Shown: positions 15,457 to 24,664 of the stretch, piece by piece | Layout: each line of letters opens with the position of its first letter | Numbering within the stretch: the first letter of the stretch is position 1 | Assembly (NCBI RefSeq): GCF_003123685.1 | Contig: NZ_QCYJ01000103.1 | Coordinates: 310,001-374,000, forward strand | Origin: Nocardia aurea | Lineage (GTDB): Bacteria > Actinomycetota > Actinomycetes > Mycobacteriales > Mycobacteriaceae | Direction of reading: 5' to 3' | DNA: 64,000 nt | Made by a program: the position numbers and the translations under genes | The notes under the pieces: generated by a model | What the model was told of the DNA's origin: nothing | The model's database searches: none | The model's input: the letters and a program-made list of their open reading frames with translations, nothing else

Positions 15457-16731
15457 GTGACCAAGACCAGCCGCTTCTCCGCCCCGAAGGGGGTTCCGGA
15501 TTACGTCCCGCCCGGCTCCTCGGAGTTCGTCGCGGTACGCGAGGAACTGATCCGTGCCGCCACCCTGGCCGGGTACGGGCATATCGAGCTGCCGATCTTC
15601 GAGGAGACGGCGCTGTTCGCGCGTGGCGTCGGCGAGTCGACCGACGTGGTCAGCAAGGAGATGTGGACCTTCGCCGACCGCAACGGTCAGAGTTTCACGC
15701 TGCGTCCCGAGGGCACGGCGGGCGTGATGCGCGCTGTCATCCAGCACGGACTGGACAAATCCGCCCAGCTGCCGGTGAAGGTGGTCTACGCGGGGCCGTT
15801 CTTCCGTTACGAGAATCCGCAGGCCGGGCGGTACCGGCAGTTGCAGCAGGTCGGTGTCGAGGCCATCGGCGTGGACGATCCGGCGCTCGACGCCGAGGTC
15901 ATCGCCATCGCCGACGCCGGATACCGCACGCTCGGCCTGAAGGATTTCCGGCTGGAGATCACCTCGCTCGGTGACGAGACCTGCCGACCGCAGTACCGGG
16001 AGCTGTTGCAGGAATTCCTGTACGGGTTGCCGTTGGACGAGGAGACCAAGCGTCGGGCCTCGATCAATCCGCTGCGGGTGCTCGACGACAAACGGCCCGA
16101 GGTCAAGGCGCTGACCGCCGCCGCGCCGTTGATGATCGACCACCTATCGGAGTCGGCGAAGACGCATTTCGAGCAGGTGCTCGGATATCTCGACGCGCTC
16201 GGCGTGCTGTACGTGGTGAATCCGCGCATGGTGCGCGGACTCGACTACTACACGAAGACGACCTTCGAATTCGTGCACGACGGGTTGGGCGCGCAATCCG
16301 GGATCGGTGGCGGCGGCCGCTACGACGGGTTGATGGCCGAACTGGGCGGACAGCCGCTGTCCGGAATCGGCTTCGGGCTCGGCGTCGACCGGACCGTTCT
16401 CGCGCTGCGCGCCGAGGGCAGGCCCGCGGGCGATCCGGCGAGCTGCGAGGTGTTCGGGGTGCCGCTCGGCGACGCGGCGAAACAGGCTCTGTTCGTGCTC
16501 GCGGCCCGGTTGCGCGCGTCGGGCATCCGCGTTGACCTGGCCTACGGCGGTCGCGGCATCAAGGGCGCGATGAAGGCCGCCGACCGCTCGGGCGCGAAGT
16601 TCGCGCTGGTACTGGGCGACCGCGACTTGGCGGAGAACACCATCGGTCTGAAGGATCTCGGCGCCGGTGATCAGCGTCAGGTGTCGTTGGACGAGGTGGC
16701 GGGAATACTCGCCGAGGCCCTCGCCCGGTAG
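15457..16731 (+). CDS. hisS: histidyl-tRNA synthetase
   Basis: This 424-residue class II aminoacyl-tRNA synthetase charges tRNA-His. Motif 2 region reads YAGPFFRYENPQAGRYRQ and the His-specific motif is VRGLDYYTKTTFE. A Gly-rich motif 3 segment (SGIGGGGRYDGL) and the C-terminal anticodon-binding domain complete it. Length is typical. The GTG start at 15457 gives MTKTSRFSAPKGVPDY, the usual HisRS beginning; the extension to 15418 is not expected. In mycobacteria a glyoxalase II-like gene lies between ppiB and hisS; here the two are adjacent. Confidence 0.95.
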   Translation: MTKTSRFSAPKGVPDYVPPGSSEFVAVREELIRAATLAGYGHIELPIFEETALFARGVGESTDVVSKEMWTFADRNGQSFTLRPEGTAGVMRAVIQHGLDKSAQLPVKVVYAGPFFRYENPQAGRYRQLQQVGVEAIGVDDPALDAEVIAIADAGYRTLGLKDFRLEITSLGDETCRPQYRELLQEFLYGLPLDEETKRRASINPLRVLDDKRPEVKALTAAAPLMIDHLSESAKTHFEQVLGYLDALGVLYVVNPRMVRGLDYYTKTTFEFVHDGLGAQSGIGGGGRYDGLMAELGGQPLSGIGFGLGVDRTVLALRAEGRPAGDPASCEVFGVPLGDAAKQALFVLAARLRASGIRVDLAYGGRGIKGAMKAADRSGAKFALVLGDRDLAENTIGLKDLGAGDQRQVSLDEVAGILAEALAR

Positions 16732-16843
16732 ACCGCCGGATCGGGGCCGGTCCCGCATACCACAAGCGGCCCCGCGACGCCGGTACACGCGGTAACGTGT
16801 CCGGCGCGCCGATGGTGCGCGAAGTCGCGGAGAGGCAGGGTCG

Positions 16844-17491
16844 GTGGAGTCGAATCCCGAGGGCGCGGAGGCCGTTTCGGCGATCGGCCTCGATCTGGTC
16901 GCACCCGAGGTGTACGCGCCGATGTTGCGCAAACTGGTGCTGGCGGCGACGGGGGTAGGGGTCGGCGCGGCGCTGCTGGCCGCCACGGCGCTGAGTTGGC
17001 CGACGGCGGTCGCCATCGGCGCCATCGTCGGTGTGCCGACCATCGCCTACGCCCTCGCGATCCGGCGCAGGCGGATCTGGATGGCGGGCACCACGATTCA
17101 CGTGCAGCGGGTGTTCGGCGAGCGTCGTGTCGAACTGTCCGAGACGACCGGGGCCGAACTGCTCGTGTACCCGTCCCGGCTCAGTCGGATCGTGCTGCGC
17201 GTGACCGCTGGACCCGAAACCCAGATCATCCCGCTGGCCATGTACACCGATAGCGGCAGCGGCCGCGAACTGCACCTGCTGGGTCTGCGCACGCTCGCCG
17301 ACGCCCTCGCCACGAGCAGATTGGCCGCCGCGGTCGCCGTCTCGGACGTTCTCGTCCACCAGTTGCGCGCCGAGGCCCGCGACGCCGCACTCGGCGACCG
17401 GCCCCTCTACAAGGCCGTTCGACTGGCCAGAGCCAACGACACGGTCTCCCCGGTCGTCCTCACCGACTCCGAGGTCGCCGAACTCGGCTGA
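16844..17491 (+). CDS. membrane protein with two helices and a C-terminal soluble domain
   Basis: This 215-residue protein starts at the GTG at 16844 with a purine-rich ribosome site (GAGGCAGGG). Two hydrophobic helices lie at about residues 27-68 (LVLAATGVGVGAALLAATAL and AVAIGAIVGVPTIAYALAI). A beta-rich soluble part follows, reminiscent of PH-like domains, and then a helical end. No family is recognised with confidence. Nothing in its neighbours (hisS, mdh) indicates a function. Confidence 0.65.
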   Translation: MESNPEGAEAVSAIGLDLVAPEVYAPMLRKLVLAATGVGVGAALLAATALSWPTAVAIGAIVGVPTIAYALAIRRRRIWMAGTTIHVQRVFGERRVELSETTGAELLVYPSRLSRIVLRVTAGPETQIIPLAMYTDSGSGRELHLLGLRTLADALATSRLAAAVAVSDVLVHQLRAEARDAALGDRPLYKAVRLARANDTVSPVVLTDSEVAELG

Positions 17492-17703
17492 TCGGAGACG
17501 CCGGTTTTCTCCCGCCGCGGTACCTGCTTGGTCGCGACTCGCACCCGGCGCGGCGGTCGGCGGTGACACCCCTGAACCGTCTCCGGAGCTCGCCGAAGGG
17601 CGGTCGGCGACAACTGTCTGTTAGCTCACGCCCGGCCATCGGGCTCGGTGAGACTCGATAGGGTTGGTGACGAGTTGACCGTCTGACGTAAGGAGCCGAC
17701 GTC

Positions 17704-18711
17704 GTGAGCACCGCCCGGAACGCGCCCGTGACCGTTGCCGTCACCGGAGGGGCAGGCCAGATCGCCTACGGTCTGCTGTTCCGGATCGCCTCCGGGGCGA
17801 TGCTCGGCTCCGAGACCCCGGTGCGGCTGCGGTTGCTGGAGATCCCGGCCGCTGTCGCCTCGCTCGAAGGTGTCGCGATGGAACTCGAGGACGGTGCTTT
17901 CCCGCTGCTCGAATCCATCGATATCAGCGACGACCCGTGGGTCGGCTTCGACGGTGCGAATGTCGCGCTGCTGGTCGGGGCGCGCCCGCGCACGGCGGGG
18001 ATGGAGCGCGGCGACCTGCTGGCCGCGAACGGGCCGATCTTCACCGAGCAGGGCCAGGCGATCAACGCCAGCGCCGCCGACGACGTGAAGGTGCTCGTGG
18101 TCGGCAATCCGGCCAACACCAACGCCTTCATCGCCATGAGCAATGCCCCCGATGTGCCCGCCGAACGGTTCACGGCGATGACGCGCCTCGACCACAATCG
18201 CGCCATCGCCCAGCTGGCCAAGAAATCCGGCGCACCCGCCGCCGATATCGCGCGCGTCGCGATCTGGGGCAACCATTCGGCGACCCAGTATCCCGATATC
18301 ACCCACGCCACCATCGGCGGTCGCCGCGCGCTCGAGGTGATCGACGAGCCGGACTGGGTGCGTACCGGTTTCATCCCCACCGTCCAGCAGCGCGGCACCG
18401 CCATCATCCAGGCGCGCGGCGCGTCGTCGGCCGCCAGCGCGGCCAGTGCCGCGATCGACCACATTCACGACTGGTCGCTCGGCACCGGCGAGGGTGACTG
18501 GACGTCCATGGCCGTCCCGTCCGACGGTTCCTACGGCATTCCCGAGGGTCTCATCAGTTCCTTCCCCGTCACCTGCGCCGACGGGGCGTACTCGATCGTC
18601 GGCGATCTCGAACTCGACGATTTCTCGCGCACCCGCATCGACCTCAGCGTCGCCGAACTCGAACAGGAACGCGGCGCGGTCATCGACCTCGGATTCGCCA
18701 AACGCGTCTGA
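17704..18711 (+). CDS. mdh: malate dehydrogenase
   Basis: This 335-residue NAD-dependent enzyme interconverts malate and oxaloacetate in the TCA cycle. The N-terminal dinucleotide motif is TGGAGQIAY (about residues 14-22). Substrate-binding Arg lies in ARPRTAGMERGDLL, the catalytic Asp in TRLDHNRA and the catalytic His in IWGNHSATQYPD. Length and motifs are typical of group II actinobacterial MDH. The GTG start has AAGGAG ten bases upstream. It is followed by a hairpin and the convergent kor genes. Confidence 0.95.
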   Translation: MSTARNAPVTVAVTGGAGQIAYGLLFRIASGAMLGSETPVRLRLLEIPAAVASLEGVAMELEDGAFPLLESIDISDDPWVGFDGANVALLVGARPRTAGMERGDLLAANGPIFTEQGQAINASAADDVKVLVVGNPANTNAFIAMSNAPDVPAERFTAMTRLDHNRAIAQLAKKSGAPAADIARVAIWGNHSATQYPDITHATIGGRRALEVIDEPDWVRTGFIPTVQQRGTAIIQARGASSAASAASAAIDHIHDWSLGTGEGDWTSMAVPSDGSYGIPEGLISSFPVTCADGAYSIVGDLELDDFSRTRIDLSVAELEQERGAVIDLGFAKRV

Positions 18712-18765
18712 CAATGGCCGCTTTCCGGAGGCAACCGGCCGCGTCCCGGGAGGAGGCCGAGATAC

Positions 18766-18792
18766 GCGGCCGCCGACCCGATCGGTGGCCGC
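18766..18792. terminator. hairpin between convergent mdh and korB
   Basis: An 11-bp stem (18766-18776 with 18782-18792, one G-T pair) encloses a 5-base loop CCCGA. It has no T-run, which is normal for actinobacterial terminators. Its position between convergent genes supports bidirectional termination. Confidence 0.5.
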
Positions 18793-18852
18793 TGGCGTTC
18801 AGTGGCCGCCCCCGACAGCGATCCGACGTCGCGGGCCGCGGTCGGACGCTCC

Positions 18853-19935
18853 TCAGCCGCCGACGGTCCAGGTCTCCGAACCGTTGAGCAGGTTCTGTAG
18901 GGAACCGGAGTCGACGGGCGTGCGCTCGCGGGCGGTGTCGGTCTGTGCGCGGACGCCGTCGTCGTAGGTGGGGCGGCTGACGCTGCGGAAGATGCCGGTG
19001 ACGACGTGGTCGAGATCCTGATCCGACAGGCGCGAGAGCGCGTAGGCGTATTCGGGACTGTCGGCGTAGGCGTCGTGCACGACGATATCGGATTCGGCCA
19101 CCCGGTCGGCTCGCTCGACCGCGAGGCCGAAACCGTCTCGCACCACGGCGAATTCGCGATCGGCGCCGAAGCGGATGGGCTCGGCGTGGCGCAGCGGGAC
19201 GAGATGGTCGGCGGCGGTGTCGCGGCGCAGCGTGTCGAAGGCCCCGTCGTTGAAGATCGGGCAGTCCTGCAGGATCTCCACGAAGGAGGTGCCCCGGTGT
19301 TCGGCGGCGGCCCGCAGCACCTCGGTGAGCCCGGCCCGATCGGAGTCCAGGGCGCGGGCGGCGAAGGTCGCTTCGGCGCCCAGTGCCACGGACAGGGTGT
19401 TGAACGGCCGGTCCACCGACCCCATCGGGGTGGATTTGGTGACCTTGCCCGGTTCGGAGGTGGGCGAGTACTGCCCCTTGGTCAGGCCGTAGATCCTGTT
19501 GTTGAACAGCAGGATGGTCATGTTCACATTGCGCCGCAGCGCGTGGATCAGGTGGTTGCCGCCGATCGAGAGGGCGTCGCCGTCACCGGTGACGACCCAG
19601 ACCGACAGGTCGGGGCGGGTGACGGCCAATCCGGTGGCGATGGCGGGCGCGCGGCCGTGGATGGAATGCAGACCGTACGCCTCCAGGTAGTACGGGAAGC
19701 GACTCGAGCAGCCGATCCCGGAGACGAACATGAGATTCTCGCGGCGCAGTCCCAGGTCGGCGAGGAATCCACGCACGGTCGCCAGGATGACGTAGTCGCC
19801 GCAGCCCGGGCACCAGCGCACCTCCTGGTCGGAGGTGAAGTCCTTGACCTTCTGCGGGCCGGTCGCCGCGGGCACCCCGGACAGGCCGGTGAGCCCCAGA
19901 TCGGTTCCGATGAGCGAAGTCTCGATGATGGTCAT
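18853..19935 (-). CDS. korB: 2-oxoacid (2-oxoglutarate) ferredoxin oxidoreductase, beta subunit
   Basis: This 360-residue thiamine diphosphate-binding subunit has CPGCG at residues 42-46, and the TPP/Mg motif GDGDALSIGGNH followed by NNRIYGLTKGQYSPT. With KorA it should convert 2-oxoglutarate and CoA to succinyl-CoA, reducing ferredoxin, an alternative to 2-oxoglutarate dehydrogenase known in mycobacteria. Its ATG lies one base after the korA stop, so the two genes are one operon. The C-terminal segment beyond residue 290 is family-specific. Confidence 0.92.
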   Translation of the reverse strand: MTIIETSLIGTDLGLTGLSGVPAATGPQKVKDFTSDQEVRWCPGCGDYVILATVRGFLADLGLRRENLMFVSGIGCSSRFPYYLEAYGLHSIHGRAPAIATGLAVTRPDLSVWVVTGDGDALSIGGNHLIHALRRNVNMTILLFNNRIYGLTKGQYSPTSEPGKVTKSTPMGSVDRPFNTLSVALGAEATFAARALDSDRAGLTEVLRAAAEHRGTSFVEILQDCPIFNDGAFDTLRRDTAADHLVPLRHAEPIRFGADREFAVVRDGFGLAVERADRVAESDIVVHDAYADSPEYAYALSRLSDQDLDHVVTGIFRSVSRPTYDDGVRAQTDTARERTPVDSGSLQNLLNGSETWTVGG

Positions 19936-19936
19936 C

Positions 19937-21901
19937 TCAGTTACCCCCGGTACCGGAGCGTGCGGACGGTGATCGGTCGGCCGTCGGCGCGCGGTAGGTG
20001 GCCCTGGCGCGGGCGGCGAACGCCTTGCCGTGTTCCAACTCCGCGAGCGAGCCGTCGATGGCGGCGTCGATGACGCCGACGAGTTCCTGCGCCGAGAACG
20101 CGGTGCCCGCGATCTTCGTCCACGGTCGCACGTCGACGAGATATCTCGCGCGCAGCAGCATCGCGAGCTGTCCGCCGTTCATCTCGGGGACGACCACGGT
20201 GCGGTAGCGGCGCAATACGTCGCCGAGATCGGGCGGGAGCGGGTTGAGGTGACGCAGGTGGGCCTGGGCGACGGAGACGCCGCGACGACGGGCCCGGCGG
20301 CACGCCTCGCCGATGGGACCGTAGGAACTGCCCCAGCCCAGCATCAGGAGTTCGGCGTCGCCGTCCGGATCGTCGACCTCGAGCGCGGGTACCTCGATAC
20401 CGTCGATCTTGGCCTGCCGGAGCCGGACCATGAGTTCGTGGTTGTCCGGCTCGTAGGAGATGTTGCCACTGCCGTCGGCCTTCTCCAGACCGCCGATGCG
20501 ATGGGCGAGGCCCGCGGTGCCCGGCACGGCGATGGGCCGGGCCAGGGTGTCCGGGTCGCGGGCGTAGGGCTGGAATCCCGCGCCGTCCTCGGCATCGGGT
20601 TCGAAGCCGGGATCGATGGGTTCCATGGTCGCGACATCGGGAATCGACCACGGTTCGGAACCATTGGCGATCGCGCCGTCGGAGAGTAGTAGTACCGGCG
20701 TCCGGTAGGTGAGCGCGATACGCGCGGCCCGCACCGCCGTGGCGAAACAGTCGGCGGGCGAGCGCGGCGCGAGGACCGCGACGGGGGATTCGCCGTTGCG
20801 GCCGTAGAGGGCCTGCAACAGATCCGATTGCTCGGTCTTGGTCGGCAGACCGGTGGACGGGCCGCCGCGCTGGACATCGATGATCACCAGCGGCAGTTCG
20901 GTCATGACGGCCAACCCGATGGTCTCGCTCTTCAACGCCAGACCCGGCCCCGAGGTGCTCGTCACCCCGAGCGCGCCGCCGAGCGAAGCGCCGAGTGCCG
21001 CACCGATTCCCGCGATCTCGTCCTCGGCCTGGAAGGTCGTGACGCCGAAATTCTTGTGCTTGCTCAGCTCGTGCAGGATGTCGGAGGCGGGGGTGATCGG
21101 GTAGGTGCCGAGGAACACCGGCAGCCCCGCCAGCTGTCCCGCCGTCACCAGTCCGTAGGCGAGCGCGGTATTGCCGGTGATCTGCCGATAGGTGCCGGGC
21201 GCGAGCGCGGCGGGCTCGATCTCGTAGGTGGTGGCGAAACTCTCCGTCGTCTCGCCGTAGTTCCAGCCCGCGCGGAAGGCGAGGATATTGGCCTCGGCGA
21301 TATCGGGTTTCGTCGCGAACTTCTCCCGCATGAATTTCTCGGTGCCGCCGATCGGACGCCCGTACATCCAGGACAGCAGTCCGAGCGCGAACATGTTCTT
21401 GGCGCGCTGCGCGTCCTTCTTGCCGACACCGGCGGGTTCGGTGGCGGTCAGGGTCATCGAGGTCATGGCGACGCGGTGCACGGTGAAATCGCCGAGGGTG
21501 CCGTCCTCGAGTGGATCGCCCGCGTAACCGGCCTTGCTCAGATTGCGTTTGGTGAATTCGTCGACGTTCACGATCACCGTGCCGCCGCGCGGCACGTCTT
21601 CCAGATTCGTCTTCAGCGCGGCCGGGTTCATCGCCACCAGCACGTCGGGCTGATCGCCCGCGGTGAGGATGTCGTAGTCGGCGATCTGGATCTGGAACGA
21701 CGAGACGCCGGGCAGTGTGCCCTGTGGCGCGCGGATCTCGGCGGGGAAGTTGGGCTGGGTGGCCAGGTCGTTGCCGAACGCGGCGGCCTCGTGCGTGAAC
21801 CTGTCGCCGGTCAGCTGCATTCCGTCGCCGGAGTCACCGGCGAATCGGATCACGACCTTTTCCAATTTCGCTGTGCCGATTGCACTTTGGTGCGAGACCA
21901 T
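19937..21901 (-). CDS. korA: 2-oxoacid (2-oxoglutarate) ferredoxin oxidoreductase, alpha subunit
   Basis: This 654-residue fused gamma-alpha subunit has an N-terminal gamma domain (IRFAGDSGDGMQLTGD), then the pyruvate-ferredoxin oxidoreductase domains I and II (ITGNTALAYGLVTAGQLAG, FLGTYPITPASDILHEL, TSTSGPGLALKSETIGLAV). It forms the 2-oxoacid-binding part of the complex with KorB. Length matches mycobacterial KorA. The ATG at 21901 is the first gene of the pair. No ferredoxin gene is adjacent. Confidence 0.92.
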   Translation of the reverse strand: MVSHQSAIGTAKLEKVVIRFAGDSGDGMQLTGDRFTHEAAAFGNDLATQPNFPAEIRAPQGTLPGVSSFQIQIADYDILTAGDQPDVLVAMNPAALKTNLEDVPRGGTVIVNVDEFTKRNLSKAGYAGDPLEDGTLGDFTVHRVAMTSMTLTATEPAGVGKKDAQRAKNMFALGLLSWMYGRPIGGTEKFMREKFATKPDIAEANILAFRAGWNYGETTESFATTYEIEPAALAPGTYRQITGNTALAYGLVTAGQLAGLPVFLGTYPITPASDILHELSKHKNFGVTTFQAEDEIAGIGAALGASLGGALGVTSTSGPGLALKSETIGLAVMTELPLVIIDVQRGGPSTGLPTKTEQSDLLQALYGRNGESPVAVLAPRSPADCFATAVRAARIALTYRTPVLLLSDGAIANGSEPWSIPDVATMEPIDPGFEPDAEDGAGFQPYARDPDTLARPIAVPGTAGLAHRIGGLEKADGSGNISYEPDNHELMVRLRQAKIDGIEVPALEVDDPDGDAELLMLGWGSSYGPIGEACRRARRRGVSVAQAHLRHLNPLPPDLGDVLRRYRTVVVPEMNGGQLAMLLRARYLVDVRPWTKIAGTAFSAQELVGVIDAAIDGSLAELEHGKAFAARARATYRAPTADRSPSARSGTGGN

Positions 21902-22015
21902 ATGCCTTGTCCACTTCCTCGTCGCGTGAGAGGGGTGCTAGTGGCCAAAGTACTCCGCGAGACGCCCTCGGCGCGGGTGAAGCGCGGTCTCGGCCGAAAT
22001 CGGCGCGGCGCGTCG

Positions 22016-23032
22016 TCAGGCGAACAACGACAGTTGCGGATCGGCGTCGGGTTCGGGCGCCGGAACGGCGTCGGGAATCCGGGCGGAGGACCCGGCGAGT
22101 CCGTGACGGCGTAGCAGCGGATCGACGCGTTCGCGCAGCCACGCCGCGTATTCCGGGGTGACGTAGGCGCCGCGCCCGTAGAGCTGACGGTATCGGCGCA
22201 ACATCGCCGGATGCGCCTGGGCCAGCCAGCCGAGGAACCAGCCCCGCGTCGCCCCGCGCAGATGCATCGGGAAGGCGACCGCCGAACTCGCACCCGCCGC
22301 CGCGATGGCGCCGAAGAGTTCGTCGAGATGGGACCGGCTGTCGGTGAGATAGGGGATGACCGGGGCCACCATCACGTTGACGTCGAATCCGGCCTCGCTC
22401 AGCGCGCCGACCATGTCGAGCCGGGCGCGCGGCGACGGTGTGCCCGATTCCAGCCCGTGGTGCAGGTCGGTGTCGAGGATCGCGATGGACACCGCTACGC
22501 GCACCGGAACCTCACGCGCGGCGAGGGTGAGCAGGGGTAGGTCGCGCCGCAGCAGGGTGCCCTTGGTGAGAATCGAGAACGGTGTGCCGGAGTCGGTGAG
22601 CGCGCGGATGATCCCGGGCATCAGGCGGTAGCGGCCCTCCGCGCGCTGGTACGGGTCGGTATTGGTGCCGAGCGCCACCGCCTCGCGTTGCCAGGAACGT
22701 CGGCCGAGTTCTTTGCGCAGCACGGCGGCGATATTCGTCTTCACCACGATCTGGGCGTCGAAATCACGTCCGGCGTCCAGGTCCAGATATTCGTGGGTCG
22801 GACGCGCGAAGCAGTAGCGGCAGGCATGCGAACACCCGCGCATCGGATTGATCGTCCAGCGGAACGGCAGCGACGAATCCGGCGGCATCTTGTTCAGCGC
22901 GCTCTTGCAGAGCACCTCGTGGAAGGTCATCCCGTCGAATTCGGGGGTGCGCACGGTGCGGACGAAACCCGCCCGGCCGAGGCCGGGCAGTGCGCCGTCG
23001 TCGGCGTCCAGGGATTGGTTCTGCCACCGCAC
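22016..23032 (-). CDS. Rv2578c-family radical SAM protein
   Basis: This 338-residue protein has the radical SAM cluster motif C67-x3-C71-x2-C74 (CSHACRYC), which binds the 4Fe-4S cluster that cleaves S-adenosylmethionine. Neighbouring conserved stretches (FHEVLCKSALNKMP, GTNTDPYQRAEGRY, STLTKGTLLRRDL-like) mark it as the Rv2578c family, related to spore photoproduct lyase-like enzymes. Substrate is unknown. The GTG start at 23032 matches the N-terminus I recall for the mycobacterial homologue. A LexA-type box lies 9-24 bases upstream, so DNA-damage induction is likely and the transcript may be nearly leaderless. Confidence 0.88.
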   Translation of the reverse strand: MRWQNQSLDADDGALPGLGRAGFVRTVRTPEFDGMTFHEVLCKSALNKMPPDSSLPFRWTINPMRGCSHACRYCFARPTHEYLDLDAGRDFDAQIVVKTNIAAVLRKELGRRSWQREAVALGTNTDPYQRAEGRYRLMPGIIRALTDSGTPFSILTKGTLLRRDLPLLTLAAREVPVRVAVSIAILDTDLHHGLESGTPSPRARLDMVGALSEAGFDVNVMVAPVIPYLTDSRSHLDELFGAIAAAGASSAVAFPMHLRGATRGWFLGWLAQAHPAMLRRYRQLYGRGAYVTPEYAAWLRERVDPLLRRHGLAGSSARIPDAVPAPEPDADPQLSLFA

Positions 23033-23040
23033 CCCGTCAG

Positions 23041-23056
23041 TCGAACATGTGTTCTA
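23041..23056. promoter_or_regulatory. LexA (SOS) box upstream of the radical SAM gene
   Basis: TCGAACATGTGTTCTA fits the mycobacterial SOS consensus TCGAAC-N4-GTTCGA with a mismatch only near the right end; the inner GAACA/TGTTC arms are perfect. On the minus strand a -10-like GATAAT (23057-23062) directly precedes it, so bound LexA would cover the start of transcription. Confidence 0.7.
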
Positions 23057-24067
23057 TTATCTGTCAAGCGACCCGGCGGGTGCGCGGCGGGTGAAGAGTT
23101 CCGGGTCGGCGAAGAATTCCACCAGGTCACGCACCGTCTCGTCGGTCGGGCGCGGCTGGTAGCCCAGTTCGCGTTCGGCCTTGGCGTGGTCGACCACCGG
23201 TGCGGAGACCAGAGCGCCCAGGGCCGCGCGCGAGATGACGTCGGTGCGCAGCAGCTTTCCGATCGGGGCGAGGACCGGGATCAGTCCGCCGACCAGCTTC
23301 GGCGAGATGGTGAACTTCGGTCCCTTCTTCCCGCCGTGGCGCGCCACGAGCCTGCACAGGTCGAGCATCGAGATCATCGAACCGCCGAGCAGGTAGTTCT
23401 CGCCGGTCCGGCCGTTGTCCGCCGCCAGGATCAGGCCCGCGGCGACATCGCGGACGTCGACGAGGTCGAATCCGCCGCCGATCATCGCGGGGATGCGGCC
23501 CTGGGCGGCGTCGCGCAGAGTGCGATTGATCCGCGACAGCGGCGTGCCCAGATCCGCCGGTCCGAAAACCCCGGTCGGGTTGCACAGCACCGCGTCGAGT
23601 CCCTTGTCGACGACCGCGCGCAACGCCACCTCACCCGCCCATTTCGATCGGTCGTAGACGGGAAGCGCCGGCGCGACGGATCGGGCCGAGGTCTCATCGA
23701 TGCGACCGCCGCAGGTGTATTGATCGAAGGCGTGGATCGAACTGGCGTGCACCATGCGCCGCGCGCCGACCTCCAGCGCGGCTTCGGCGACCACGCGAAC
23801 ACCCTCGGTGTTGACCTTCCACGCCAGGTCGTTGCGATCGGCGAGGGTGATCACCGCGACCAGGTGGTACACGACCTCCGCGCCGCTCAGCGCCGCCCGC
23901 ATCGACGCGGGGTCGAGGACATCGCCGCTGACCCAGGTGACGTTCGGTTCGGTCGACCGCTGCGGCACCGCCCGGTCGATGGCGACGACCTCGTCGCCTC
24001 GATCGATCAACAAGCGGAGCAGGTTCGTACCGAGGTAGCCGGCTGCGCCGGTCACTGCGACCTTCAT
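23057..24067 (-). CDS. NAD-dependent epimerase/3-beta-hydroxysteroid dehydrogenase-like SDR
   Basis: This 336-residue extended short-chain dehydrogenase has the Rossmann motif TGAAGYLG (residues 6-13) and an active-site S109/S110 with Y138-x3-K142. The overall sequence resembles 3-beta-hydroxysteroid dehydrogenase and sugar epimerase families. The substrate cannot be decided from the protein, but a KstR-type operator in its promoter points to sterol catabolism. The ATG at 24067 lies 6 bases after a TATTCT -10, predicting a leaderless mRNA. The frame stays open far upstream (to 27130), but that part is antisense to other genes. Confidence 0.85.
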   Translation of the reverse strand: MKVAVTGAAGYLGTNLLRLLIDRGDEVVAIDRAVPQRSTEPNVTWVSGDVLDPASMRAALSGAEVVYHLVAVITLADRNDLAWKVNTEGVRVVAEAALEVGARRMVHASSIHAFDQYTCGGRIDETSARSVAPALPVYDRSKWAGEVALRAVVDKGLDAVLCNPTGVFGPADLGTPLSRINRTLRDAAQGRIPAMIGGGFDLVDVRDVAAGLILAADNGRTGENYLLGGSMISMLDLCRLVARHGGKKGPKFTISPKLVGGLIPVLAPIGKLLRTDVISRAALGALVSAPVVDHAKAERELGYQPRPTDETVRDLVEFFADPELFTRRAPAGSLDR

Positions 24068-24073
24068 GGAACG

Positions 24074-24101
24074 AGAATATAGAACTTGTTCTAATTTGCA
24101 A
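24074..24101 (-). promoter_or_regulatory. leaderless promoter with embedded KstR-type operator
   Basis: On the minus strand, TTGCAA (24101-24096), a 16-base spacer and TATTCT (24079-24074) are followed 6 bases later by the A of the ATG. The palindrome TAGAACTTGTTCTA at 24080-24093 fits TNNAACNNGTTNNA, the published KstR binding pattern, and fills the spacer. It is a good candidate for repression by the sterol-catabolism regulator KstR. Confidence 0.65.
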
Positions 24102-24337
24102 CAGGTTCCAGTTTTTGCCCTATCGCCGTGCGGCGGGCAGGAACTCGCGGGTTCGTATCGGCATGGGAGACGGGTGCGGACCGTCTGGCTGCCCGCATGG
24201 GGGTCGGCTATATTAAGGCCCAACCGTGCCGGTTCGTGCGCTGGGAGTGCGTAGGGTCGGCGCGGACAGGGTGTAGAAGACGCCGGCGACGGCAAGCGCA
24301 CGACACGAACGTTCACGACGATTTGGGGGGTTGCTCG

Positions 24338-24655
24338 ATGGCAGAATTCTCGGCGGATACCGACGGGCTGCGGCTGTTCGCCACGGAGAACGCGGGTATC
24401 GCTTCGGAACTCGCGGGTGCGGCGAGTTTCGACACGGTGGCGCAGGTCTCGGCGATGACGCCGGTATTCGGACTGATCGGCGCGGATTATCTGCTCAGCT
24501 TCGCGGCGGCCCAGGTATTGCAGGCCAGGGATATCAACGAACTCTCGGCGAAATACCAGGGGCTCTCGTCCAAGGCCTTCAGCGCCGCGCTGCGCTTCGA
24601 CGGCCAGGACACCGAACACGCGGCCGATCTCGGCGCCGCCGCGGAACAGATCTGA
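24338..24655 (+). CDS. EspC-like type VII secretion target
   Basis: This 105-residue helical protein has the layout of the EspC/DUF2580 family of ESX-secreted proteins. Two long helices flank a conserved turn (about PVFGLIGADYL, residues 47-57). The ATG at 24338 has a strong GGGGGG ribosome site seven bases upstream; the frame extends to 24128, but that part has no family similarity. No YxxxD/E export signal is evident in this protein. It is followed nine bases later by a large Ala/Gly/Ser-rich partner. No ESX machinery genes are in the window, so export would use a system elsewhere. Confidence 0.75.
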   Translation: MAEFSADTDGLRLFATENAGIASELAGAASFDTVAQVSAMTPVFGLIGADYLLSFAAAQVLQARDINELSAKYQGLSSKAFSAALRFDGQDTEHAADLGAAAEQI

Positions 24656-24664
24656 GGTCGCGCG

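Noticed and set aside
23041..23056. KstR site upstream of the radical SAM gene
   Set aside because: AAC and GTT are four bases apart, not two, so the palindrome fits LexA rather than KstR.
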